Position numbers and translations under genes: made by a program. The notes below the pieces were generated by a model. That model did not search any database and had not been told where the DNA came from. It worked only from the letters and a program-made list of their open reading frames with translations. Source: an uncultured Bacillota bacterium (lineage in GTDB: Bacteria; Bacillota; Clostridia; Peptostreptococcales; Anaerovoracaceae). From it: DNA of 6,247 nt. Positions 1 to 6,038 of the stretch are shown here, piece after piece. The DNA lies in the NCBI GenBank assembly GCA_946629205.1, contig CAMOXP010000084.1, positions 1-6,247 on the forward strand. The letters run 5' to 3'. The number at the start of each line of letters is the position of its first letter. Position 1 is the first letter of the stretch.

Positions 1-376
1 TCATCTGGCTCACATAGCCGGATACCAGCGCGACATATACGCCGTTTGTAATATACGTGGATACGGTTGCCCACCAGCCTGTCTGGAATCCCCAGAACTC
101 ACCGAAGGCCTCCTTGACCCAAACGTACACGCCGCCCTCCGACGGCATAACAGATGAGCACTCCGCGACCAGCGAACTGATCGGATACGCCCAGATAAAC
201 GGGAAGATGCACAAAAGCAACAGTGTCATTCCCGGACCCGCTTCCGGAATCATTTCTTCGATTCCGAATGCGCCTGCAGCGACCAGACAGTAGAGCATGA
301 ACACGATCCCGGAGACCTTGATGTCATGCTTTTTCAGTCCGGCAACGCCCTGCAGTTGCGGCTCTTGCTGACTCAT
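1..376 (-). CDS. APC-superfamily amino acid/polyamine permease, N-terminal part
   Basis: Membrane transporter for an amino acid or polyamine; only the first 125 residues are present, because the gene leaves the window at base 1. The start MSQQEPQL at 374-376 is preceded by GTGAGGT about seven bases upstream. A short polar N-terminus leads into a first membrane segment at about residues 21-38 containing GAFGIEE (35-41). A second segment (50-66) carries IFPFIWAYP, and AE at 71-72 is followed by MPSEGGVYVWV (77-87) and AFGEFWGFQTGWW (90-102). This spacing of FGIEE, FPFIW, P-EGG-YVWV and FWGFQ-GWW resembles the polyamine-uptake/LAT-like branch of the APC family, as I recall it. That makes the family firm but the substrate only a guess. 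It lies on the same strand as the lipoprotein gene, 89 bases downstream of it, and probably has its own promoter (433-461). Confidence 0.9.
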   Translation of the reverse strand, partial: MSQQEPQLQGVAGLKKHDIKVSGIVFMLYCLVAAGAFGIEEMIPEAGPGMTLLLLCIFPFIWAYPISSLVAECSSVMPSEGGVYVWVKEAFGEFWGFQTGWWATVSTYITNGVYVALVSGYVSQM

Positions 377-432
377 AATAATACCTCACAAATAACAATT
401 AATAATGATGATTGATAAATACATACACCGTT

Positions 433-461
433 ATGCTACCACAGCGCAAGTTGAAATTCAA
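433..461 (-). promoter_or_regulatory. Candidate promoter of the permease gene
   Basis: Read on the minus strand, TTGAAT (456-461, four of six matches to the -35 consensus) is separated by 17 bases from TAGCAT (433-438, four of six). TGG directly before the -10 gives it an extended -10 character. The expected start of transcription is near 426, leaving a leader of about 50 bases before the permease ATG. It sits just beyond the lipoprotein stop codon and would allow expression independent of that gene. The boxes are imperfect, so this is a moderate call. No convincing terminator with a T-run was seen between the two genes; the small GTTGA-ATT-TCAAC hairpin near 449-461 overlaps the -35 instead. 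Confidence 0.4.
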
Positions 462-465
462 CCGA

Positions 466-1095
466 TTAGAAGTCAGTATCCGGCAGGCTGACGTCGAATG
501 AGTCGATTGGATCGTACACATCCGTGTTGCCGATATCCTTGTTCGCCTCCGGATCGTAGTTCGGATCGACCGGCAGGTTCTCCGGCGACACCGCGGTGGT
601 TGTCGTCGTGGTTGTGGTCGTCGTTTCTTCGACGGCTGTCATCCCCGACAGGTCGAGTTCTGCGACTTCTTCCTCGCTCTGCCCTTTCATCGTTGCGCTG
701 GTCGGCAGGTCGCTGCCCTTGGGGATATCAAAGTAGAAAACTACCCGGCTTCCGTAGCCTTCCACTTCATCCGTGGCGGCAAAAGAAATGGAGCGGGTCG
801 AGTACGTCTTGTCTCCATCACGCAGCGTCATATCGATGGCGCTCGTCGAATTCAATGTTCCGTTGCCCAATCCTGAAATGATGACCGGCGCGGTGTTGCC
901 GACCTGCAGGACGCTCACACCGTAGCCGTCCGTAGCACCGGTATCATTGCCCGTAGCCCGAACGACCCTTTCCAGAGCGTAAGTGTTGTCTCCAAGCTGG
1001 AACTGTTCCCCTTCTCCGTATCCTGAGCTGCCGCCGCAGGCTGCAAAAGCAAGACATGTCATAACAGCCAGCAATGCTGCCAACAATTTCTTCAT
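466..1095 (-). CDS. Lipoprotein of unknown function with polythreonine linker and acidic tail
   Basis: Predicted surface lipoprotein of 209 residues. A strong GGAGGTGC ribosome site lies just before the ATG at 1093-1095. Residues 1-19 are a lipoprotein signal peptide (MKK, hydrophobic core, LAFAAC), so Cys20 would be lipidated and anchored in the membrane; Phe at -3 is a less usual lipobox residue. GGSSGYGEGE is a flexible tether. Residues of about 31-150 look like a compact beta-rich domain, with alternating hydrophobic stretches (VSVLQVG, VVFYFDIP). It is faintly like DUF4352-type Firmicutes lipoproteins, but this is not a firm match. Ten threonines (158-167), written with mixed ACG, ACC and ACA codons, form a linker to a tail of about 42 residues that is rich in Asp and Pro and has two similar YDP-containing blocks. 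It has its own promoter, divergent from the pilus operon. A role at the cell wall is only inferred. Confidence 0.85.
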   Translation of the reverse strand: MKKLLAALLAVMTCLAFAACGGSSGYGEGEQFQLGDNTYALERVVRATGNDTGATDGYGVSVLQVGNTAPVIISGLGNGTLNSTSAIDMTLRDGDKTYSTRSISFAATDEVEGYGSRVVFYFDIPKGSDLPTSATMKGQSEEEVAELDLSGMTAVEETTTTTTTTTTAVSPENLPVDPNYDPEANKDIGNTDVYDPIDSFDVSLPDTDF

Positions 1096-1178
1096 ATCGC
1101 ACCTCCGTTTGATTCACAAGAATCGTTTGATTACAAGATACATTTGTTTTCTGTCAATGCCCGGCTGTCTGTATGCGT

Positions 1179-1187
1179 ATTATACCA
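1179..1187 (-). promoter_or_regulatory. Extended -10 promoter of the lipoprotein gene
   Basis: The minus strand reads TGGTATAAT here, a perfect -10 hexamer (1179-1184) with the TGn extension. A TTGACG is found at 1199-1204, but the 14-base spacing is too short for a standard -35; at 16-18 bases the sequence is only T-rich. The promoter therefore probably depends on the extended -10. Transcription would begin near 1172, giving a leader of about 77 bases. It is back to back with the pilus operon promoter at 1235-1263, with about 30 bases between the two cores, so the two could share regulation. Confidence 0.55.
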
Positions 1188-1234
1188 CAACTCCTTCGCG
1201 TCAAAAAAACATCAACAAATGGAAAAAATAGGGA

Positions 1235-1263
1235 TTGTCAAATTATGGTATTTGTGTTATGAT
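1235..1263 (+). promoter_or_regulatory. Sigma-70-type promoter of the cpaF-tadB-tadC operon
   Basis: TTGTCA (1235-1240, five of six to consensus) is separated by exactly 17 bases from TATGAT (1258-1263, five of six). The expected transcription start is near 1270. It decides the start of the next gene, because an in-frame ATG at 1144 lies upstream of the promoter and cannot be used from this transcript. The ATG at 1282 is only about 11 bases into the message and has AAAGGA immediately before it. That leader is unusually short, and the ribosome site would be almost at the 5' end. Confidence 0.7.
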
Positions 1264-1281
1264 GCTCTCGAAAGGAAAATT

Positions 1282-2505
1282 ATGGATGCGATGTCAAAAT
1301 ATACAAAGCAGGATGTGAGATCTTACATCCGGGATATCAGGCTTTTGCTCACGGAATCCGTGGAGGAAATGACCGACGAGAAAGCCATGGGTATCATCGA
1401 AACGTTCGTGTTCTCACAAGACAAGTCTGCATCCTGCAGTTTCCGGGACAACGCTGCTCTGATCGAGAGGCTGTTCCTGTCGCTGCGGTGCGAGATGGAT
1501 ATCCTTCAGCCGTATATCGATGACGGATCCATTTCGGAAATCATGGTCAACGGTCCTGACAGGATCTTCGTGGAGCGCAGAGGGAAGATCACGCAAGTCC
1601 CCCTCTCCTTCGACTCGACGGAGGATCTGCTGGAGCTGATCCGGCGGATCGCCGGCAGAGTCCACCGCGAAATCAATGAGTTGAACCCTATCGTGGACGC
1701 GCGTCTCAGCGACGGATCGAGGGTCAACGCCGTTTACGGAAACATCGCTTTGAACGGGCCGATCCTGACCATCCGTAAATTTCCGGAAGAGAGCTTGACA
1801 CTGGATGACCTCATCAGAAACGGGACCGTGACGCCGGACGCTGCCTGGGTCCTTCGCGCCCTGGTGCGCAGCCGGGCCAATATACTGGTCTCCGGAGGAA
1901 CATCCAGCGGCAAGACAACCATGCTCAATGTGCTGGCGCAGCTCATCCCCGAGGACGAGCGCGTGATCGTGATCGAGGATTCTGCCGAACTGCAGATCGA
2001 CCGGATCCGAAATATCGTCCGTCTGGAATGCAGAAACGCCAACGCAGCAGGCCGCGGGCAGATCGATATGACGCAGCTGGTCAGAACCAGCCTGCGCATG
2101 CGTCCCGACCGCATTATCGTCGGGGAAGTCCGGGGCGGCGAGGTCTTCGATATGATCAACGCCATGAATACCGGACACGCGGGATCCATGAGTACCGGTC
2201 ACGCCAACAGTATTTCAGGGATGCTGCGGAGACTCGAGGCAATGTTCATGCAGGCTGTAGACTTTCCCGTGGACGCCATCCGGGCGCAGATCAGTGAAGG
2301 TATCGACATCATCATACACATGAGCCGCATGCGGGACGGAAGCCGCAAGGTCGTTGAGATTTCCGAGCTTACGGAAGTTTCGGAAGGACAGATCCGGACC
2401 AACTGTCTTTACCGGGCGGATGATGGCCTGACAGGAAACAAACTGGTCCACAGAGAAAAACTGGAAACCGGAGATATCGATGATACAGAACTATGCAGAA
2501 TATGA
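1282..2505 (+). CDS. cpaF: CpaF/TadA-family secretion ATPase of the Tad pilus
   Basis: Cytoplasmic hexameric ATPase (type II/IV secretion GspE superfamily) that powers assembly of Flp-type pili; 407 residues from the chosen start. I prefer ATG 1282, because it has AAAGGA (1271-1276) five bases ahead and lies just after a good promoter; ATG 1291 is an alternative. The N-terminal part (about 1-185) is the family's regulatory domain, including the stretch ISEIMVNGPDRIFVERRGKI. The Walker A motif is GGTSSGKT at 205-212. The Walker B region is RIIVGEVRGGE at 277-287, and the conserved histidine box NTGHAGSMSTGHANS is at 296-310. All expected catalytic elements are intact. It is the first gene of the operon; no tadZ/cpaE-like gene precedes it, and upstream is the divergent lipoprotein gene. 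tadB begins inside its last 26 bases, indicating coupled translation. Confidence 0.95.
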   Translation: MDAMSKYTKQDVRSYIRDIRLLLTESVEEMTDEKAMGIIETFVFSQDKSASCSFRDNAALIERLFLSLRCEMDILQPYIDDGSISEIMVNGPDRIFVERRGKITQVPLSFDSTEDLLELIRRIAGRVHREINELNPIVDARLSDGSRVNAVYGNIALNGPILTIRKFPEESLTLDDLIRNGTVTPDAAWVLRALVRSRANILVSGGTSSGKTTMLNVLAQLIPEDERVIVIEDSAELQIDRIRNIVRLECRNANAAGRGQIDMTQLVRTSLRMRPDRIIVGEVRGGEVFDMINAMNTGHAGSMSTGHANSISGMLRRLEAMFMQAVDFPVDAIRAQISEGIDIIIHMSRMRDGSRKVVEISELTEVSEGQIRTNCLYRADDGLTGNKLVHREKLETGDIDDTELCRI

Positions 2506-3226
2506 AATGACAGAGAAAGAGCGTGTGCTGTTTTTTTGCGGCGGATATCTGACAGCCGCCGGGATCGTGTTTCTCTTTTACCACAGTTTGATTCTTTCGG
2601 CCCTGTGCGGATTTCTTGTCATCAGGATGAAGCCGTTCTATACGTCCTGGCGGGCGCAGCAGCGCCGGCAGAAGCTGCAGCATCAGTTCAAGGATATGCT
2701 CTATTCCCTTTCTGCGTCCTTTACGGCAGGAAGGCAGATGCCTGAAGCGCTGGTAGAAGCCGCCGATACGCTTTCTGCCATGTACGGACCGGAAGAGCCG
2801 ATCATGATGGAACTGGCGCACATGAAACGCTGCATCCTCGAAAACAATGAAAGCGACAGCGAACTGCTGACCGACTTCGCCGCCAGAAGCGGCTGTGAAG
2901 ATATCAGCAACTTCGTGCAGGTCTATATCATATGCCGGAATACAGGCGGGGACCTGGAGAAGAGCATCTCCCGCACCGTCTCTATTCTCACAGACAAGAT
3001 GAACATTGAACGGGAGATCCACTCCCTCACATCACAGAAAAAGTTTGAAGGAAGGCTGATCGCCCTGATGCCTCTGGCGATGCTGGTGATCCTCAACCTT
3101 CTTTCGCCTTCTTATGTGATTCCTTTATATGCCGGTCTGCCCGGGCGGCTGATCATGACAGGCTGCCTGGGCGCAGGCCTCGCGGGACTTATTATGATGG
3201 AGAGAATATCCCATGTCGATATTTAA
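2480..3226 (+). CDS. tadB: TadB-like type II secretion system F-domain membrane protein
   Basis: One of the two inner-membrane platform proteins of the Tad pilus, expected to contact the CpaF ATPase; 248 residues. The start at 2480 has GGAGA five bases upstream and lies within the end of cpaF. An ATG at 2507, one base after the cpaF stop, is a weaker alternative. The N-terminus has a hydrophobic region at about 16-48 (one long or two short membrane segments), then a basic stretch (WRAQQRRQKLQ) facing the cytoplasm. The T2SSF domain spans about 72-205, with SLSASFTAGRQMPEAL near its start and the TadB-like run SLTSQKKFEGRLIALMP at its end. Two C-terminal membrane segments follow (about 193-212 and 224-240). 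It overlaps tadC by 14 bases. The call as TadB rather than TadC rests on gene order and the C-terminal pattern. Confidence 0.88.
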   Translation: MIQNYAEYEMTEKERVLFFCGGYLTAAGIVFLFYHSLILSALCGFLVIRMKPFYTSWRAQQRRQKLQHQFKDMLYSLSASFTAGRQMPEALVEAADTLSAMYGPEEPIMMELAHMKRCILENNESDSELLTDFAARSGCEDISNFVQVYIICRNTGGDLEKSISRTVSILTDKMNIEREIHSLTSQKKFEGRLIALMPLAMLVILNLLSPSYVIPLYAGLPGRLIMTGCLGAGLAGLIMMERISHVDI

Positions 3227-4280
3227 GAAAAAAGCCGCTGCAGAGGAAGCGGTGCTGACAGAAGACTTCCTTATCCAACGGGCTGTCGGGAGAATCCTTG
3301 TGATCGTCACAGTGGGGGTATTGTTTTTGCTGTTCGATCTGTTTGTAGGGTTTGATTTCTCGACAGTCCCCCTCCTTAAGGAAAAAAACAGCGTTTACCT
3401 GGTCCGCCCCGCCGAGGGCAGTTCCGCGGGACATATCGACTTGGTGGCGGACATACAGACGGACAGAGGAACGGTGACGAAAGAATACAAACTGTCCCTG
3501 TATCCATGTGAACGGGAACGGTCTGCAGCTTCCGGCCCGACGGACAGCAGCCGCAGGAATACTGCAGCCGGCATGATGTCGGAGGAAGAACTGCTGTCAT
3601 ACGAAATGCGCAGCGTTATCAATTCCCTCAACGACGACCTGAGCGTGCGCAGAGTAACGCTGCCCGACCATCTCCGAACGGGAGAAACGATTACCTGGGG
3701 AACAGAGAAAAAAACCAATACCGCCATGATCGCGCTGGCGATGATCCTTCTGGCTTTATTCGTGTATAAAAGGCGACTGGATCCTCTGGAAAAGATCCGG
3801 CGCAGCCAGATGACTTCGGTGAACCGGCAGCTGCCGGAATTCGCAAGCCGACTGGTGCTGCTCCTCGGCGCGGGACTTGTGCTGAGCGCGGCCTTTGAAC
3901 ACATCATCGAGGAAAGCAGACAGACGGAAAGTTTAGCCGGCGATTACTTCTACAGAAGCATGGCTGAAATAGATCATAAAATCAGGGAAACGAACAGTTC
4001 TCTGGAAAAAGAATTCAGAGCCTTTGCCAGGAGCAGCGAATGCTCGGGCAAAGGCTCCCGGGAGCTGATGCGGATCAGCAATATCATCAGTGACAATATC
4101 AGCAAGGGCGCGGAGCTGACTGACAAGCTCCAGTCCGAGAGTGAAGCGTTGTGGCTGTCCCGAAAGATCGACAGCGAAGAACGCGGACGACTGGCCGAGA
4201 CGAAACTGACTATGCCCCTTACAGTTTTTCTTCTTGTCCTGGTTGTCGTGACAGTGAGCCCCGCCCTGCTGGAATTGTAA
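3213..4280 (+). CDS. tadC: TadC-like platform protein with an added extracytoplasmic domain
   Basis: Second membrane platform protein of the Tad pilus; 355 residues. GGAGAG (3199-3204) lies eight bases before the ATG, inside the end of tadB. Residues 5-7 are KKK, then a membrane segment at about 28-45. A long hydrophilic stretch (46-167) follows, then a second membrane segment at about 170-186 ending in KRR. The T2SSF domain begins near LPEFASRLVLLLGAGLVLS (207 on) and runs to about 330, with a final membrane helix at 334-355 (MPLTVFLLVLVVV-SPALLEL), typical of TadC C-termini. Positive residues before the first and after the second helix put both termini of this hairpin inside, so 46-167 should lie outside the membrane. 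That insert has no fold I recognise and includes a low-complexity Ser/Arg/Ala part (about 100-123). TadC proteins are usually nearer 300 residues with no such domain. It is the last gene of the operon; the palindrome begins at the base after its stop. Confidence 0.85.
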   Translation: MSIFKKKAAAEEAVLTEDFLIQRAVGRILVIVTVGVLFLLFDLFVGFDFSTVPLLKEKNSVYLVRPAEGSSAGHIDLVADIQTDRGTVTKEYKLSLYPCERERSAASGPTDSSRRNTAAGMMSEEELLSYEMRSVINSLNDDLSVRRVTLPDHLRTGETITWGTEKKTNTAMIALAMILLALFVYKRRLDPLEKIRRSQMTSVNRQLPEFASRLVLLLGAGLVLSAAFEHIIEESRQTESLAGDYFYRSMAEIDHKIRETNSSLEKEFRAFARSSECSGKGSRELMRISNIISDNISKGAELTDKLQSESEALWLSRKIDSEERGRLAETKLTMPLTVFLLVLVVVTVSPALLEL

Positions 4281-4366
4281 TGTGTCAAAGGGACGGTTCT
4301 TTTGACACATTACCAAATAAAGGAAGAAAATGGTAATGTGCCAAAAGAACCGTCCCTAATGACACA
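4281..4366. repeat. 86-base imperfect palindrome of the GGGACGGTTCTTTTGACAC type, possible bidirectional terminator
   Basis: The left arm (4281-4315) and right arm (4331-4366) are inverted copies around a 15-base purine-rich loop (4316-4330). They share TGTGTCA, then GGGACGGTTCTTTTG and CACATTACCA, with one small AA/TTA difference and one A/G mismatch. Each arm is also a hairpin by itself: in the left arm TGTGTCAAA (4281-4289) pairs with TTTGACACA (4301-4309). From general knowledge, sequences of this type recur between genes in many Clostridia and related bacteria and resemble REP/BIME elements mobilised by REP-associated Y1 transposases; no transposase lies in this window. It sits between convergent tadC and symporter genes, where a strong stem could end transcription from both sides, though only a short TTTT (4377-4380) follows on the plus strand. 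Confidence 0.85.
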
Positions 4367-4384
4367 CCAGGTTCGGGTTTTGAC

Positions 4385-5806
4385 CTAGTTCCAGAAGTCT
4401 GTCTTCTGCTTGAGACCGATAGAAGCGGACTTGAAGATCGGGTTGATACCTTCGGCCATCTGCCGCTTGTAGTCATCCAGGCACTTGAAGGCGATACCTC
4501 CTAAAATGATAATTGTCGGAACGTTGGTAACGACCATGAGTCCCTGCATCATGTCCGCGATATCCCATACGAGACCGGCTGATGCGATGGATCCGACAAA
4601 GATCAGGAGTGATGCGATGATACGCATGACGAGCAGTTCGCTCTTCTTGCCTTCTCTTCCGATGATGAATTCGAAACATCCTTCGCAGTATGAATAGTTA
4701 CCAATCAGTGTGGTGAATGCGAAGAAGCACATTGCGATAGCGATGAACGCCGGTCCGAATCCTCCGAAGACGGACGCCAGTGAATCCTGTACATATCCGG
4801 CAGCGTTCGGGCCGTCCGGCAGGTTGTAAGCAGCAGCGTCAACCTTTGTTGACAGGCACATGAACGCGGTCGCGGTACAGATCAGCAGCGTATCGATGAA
4901 TACGGAAAGCATCTGCACGAGTCCCTGCTTTGCCGGGTGAGAAACGTCCGCTCTCGCCGCAGCGTTCGGAGCAGAACCCATACCAGCTTCATTGGAGTAC
5001 AGGCCTCTCTTGACACCGTACATGATACATGATCCAGCGAAGCCTCCGAAGATCGCCTGGAAGTCGAACGCGCTTGCGAAGATCATGCCGAACATGTGTC
5101 CCAGATTCGAGATGTTGATGACCAGTACGATGATCGCAACGATAACATACATAACACCCATGATCGGAACCAGAACCTCAGTTACGTTGATCAGTCTCTT
5201 CGCACCGCCCAGAACGATGACGCCGAACAGAACGCAGAGAATGATGCCGATGATGTACGGAGTTCCGTTGTTGTAGAAACTGAACGCCGCGAAAGTGGAC
5301 TGCAGGTTGTAGGCAGCCAGCATATTGTATCCAACCATATATGTGAATATGATTAGGATGGAGAAGATCACACCGAGCCATTTCTGGCCGAGAGCGTCTC
5401 TCATGTAGAACGCCGGTCCACCCATGGAACCGCCTTCACCGTCATGTTTCTTATAGATCTGCGCCAGCGTCGACTCGACGAATGCCGATGCGCCGCCAAA
5501 GAACGCTGTGATCCACATCCAGAAGATCGCGCCCGGGCCTCCGCAGACGATAGCTGTGGAAACACCGATGATATTTCCTGTACCGACTCTTGATGCAGTA
5601 GATACCATCAAGGCACCAAAAGAAGAAACGCCGCCTTCATGAGGCTTTTCCATGATGACCTTGCATGCTTCACGGAACATTCCGAACTGCAGGAAGCCGC
5701 ATCTGATCGTCAGATAGATCGCGCCGCCGATCAGAATGAGCGGAACGAACCATGGCTGGTACAGGATGTTACTAATTGCTAATACTACACTATCAATAGC
5801 ACCCAT
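4385..5806 (-). CDS. AGCS-family alanine/glycine:cation symporter
   Basis: Integral membrane protein that imports alanine or glycine with sodium (or protons); 473 residues, about the normal family length, with roughly eleven expected membrane helices in a LeuT-like fold. The start MGAIDSVVLA at 5804-5806 has a perfect GGAGGT seven bases upstream; an in-frame ATG at 5869 lies too close to the predicted transcription start to be used. Family signatures are all present: ASRVGTGNIIGV (71-82), GGPGAIFWMWITAFFG (89-104), GSMGGPAFYM (126-135), RGLYSNEAGMGSAP (267-280), QGLVQMLSVFIDT (294-306) and GLVWDIADMMQGLMVVTN (411-428). The cytoplasmic tail is short (about 441-473). No defects are seen. The gene is monocistronic, convergent with tadC and divergent from the pilin gene, so it separates the two parts of the Tad locus. 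Alanine versus glycine preference and the coupling ion cannot be read from the sequence. Confidence 0.95.
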   Translation of the reverse strand: MGAIDSVVLAISNILYQPWFVPLILIGGAIYLTIRCGFLQFGMFREACKVIMEKPHEGGVSSFGALMVSTASRVGTGNIIGVSTAIVCGGPGAIFWMWITAFFGGASAFVESTLAQIYKKHDGEGGSMGGPAFYMRDALGQKWLGVIFSILIIFTYMVGYNMLAAYNLQSTFAAFSFYNNGTPYIIGIILCVLFGVIVLGGAKRLINVTEVLVPIMGVMYVIVAIIVLVINISNLGHMFGMIFASAFDFQAIFGGFAGSCIMYGVKRGLYSNEAGMGSAPNAAARADVSHPAKQGLVQMLSVFIDTLLICTATAFMCLSTKVDAAAYNLPDGPNAAGYVQDSLASVFGGFGPAFIAIAMCFFAFTTLIGNYSYCEGCFEFIIGREGKKSELLVMRIIASLLIFVGSIASAGLVWDIADMMQGLMVVTNVPTIIILGGIAFKCLDDYKRQMAEGINPIFKSASIGLKQKTDFWN

Positions 5807-5876
5807 AATAAATACCTCCAAAAAAAACACAATAATACCGGGTCTTCTAATGCAAAAGCTATAGAACACCGTGAAG

Positions 5877-5905
5877 ATTATATCAAATAATACTTTACAT
5901 GTACA
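5877..5905 (-). promoter_or_regulatory. Promoter of the AGCS symporter gene
   Basis: The minus strand has a perfect TATAAT (5877-5882) with TGTACA (5900-5905, four of six to the -35 consensus) 17 bases upstream. Transcription is expected to start near 5870, leaving a leader of about 64 bases. That leader ends in eight T residues (complement of 5820-5827) that abut the GGAGGT ribosome site, but no clear hairpin precedes them, so attenuation is not supported. Its -35 is 34 bases from the -35 of the pilin promoter pointing the other way. Confidence 0.65.
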
Positions 5906-5939
5906 CCACTATTTTTTTACAATTTACTTAAATAAAGAA

Positions 5940-5968
5940 TTGCTATTTATTACCATATATGTTATAAT
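5940..5968 (+). promoter_or_regulatory. Promoter of the Flp1-like pilin gene
   Basis: TTGCTA (5940-5945, four of six) lies 17 bases before a perfect TATAAT (5963-5968). Transcription should start near 5975, giving a leader of about 64 bases that ends in AGGAGGT. The promoter is separate from that of the cpaF operon, so pilin and assembly machine are not on one transcript. Together with the symporter promoter this accounts for most of the 232-base gap 5807-6038, in which I see no gene. Confidence 0.65.
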
Positions 5969-5976
5969 TAGACACG

Positions 5977-5998
5977 CAAAGGCCGATATGAGCCTTTG
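5977..5998 (+). promoter_or_regulatory. Stem-loop at the 5' end of the pilin mRNA leader
   Basis: CAAAGGC (5977-5983) pairs perfectly with GCCTTTG (5992-5998) around an eight-base loop. If transcription begins near 5975, the stem is only about two bases from the 5' end of the message. Known 5'-terminal stems of this kind protect mRNA from decay, which would fit an abundant structural subunit; here that is inference. The rest of the leader to the ribosome site (5999-6025) shows no obvious terminator or sequestering stem. Confidence 0.5.
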
Positions 5999-6038
5999 AA
6001 GGGGTAACACAGACGCATTATTTACAGGAGGTATTGAG

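Noticed and set aside
498..881. Open frame on the plus strand opposite the lipoprotein gene
   Set aside because: It is antisense to a gene with a clear signal peptide and ribosome site, and its product is a Ser/Arg/Pro-rich sequence typical of a shadow frame.
1144..1281. N-terminal extension of CpaF by 46 residues
   Set aside because: The extension overlaps the predicted promoter of the gene, has no family-like sequence and no good ribosome site; 1282 has both promoter and AAAGGA support.
1414..2202. Long open frame of 262 codons on the minus strand
   Set aside because: It lies wholly inside cpaF, whose Walker and histidine motifs are intact; the antisense frame has no recognisable domain.
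4369..4386. Second hairpin (AGGT...ACCT) overlapping the symporter stop codon as a terminator
   Set aside because: The stem has only four or five pairs with a long loop, and no T-run follows on either strand.
5807..5869. N-terminal extension of the AGCS symporter by 21 residues
   Set aside because: ATG 5869 falls at the expected transcription start, while ATG 5806 has a perfect GGAGGT and begins in the way AGCS proteins usually do.
5931..5951. AATAAA/TTTATT inverted repeat across the pilin -35 box as an operator
   Set aside because: Six-base arms of only A and T in an AT-rich gap are expected by chance.
5971..6038. Possible c-di-GMP-I (GEMM) riboswitch before the pilin gene, suggested by ACGCAAAGGC and GGGGTAAC
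   Set aside because: The leader of about 64 bases is too short for the full aptamer, and the two-stem layout and the expected second helix with its tetraloop receptor are not found.
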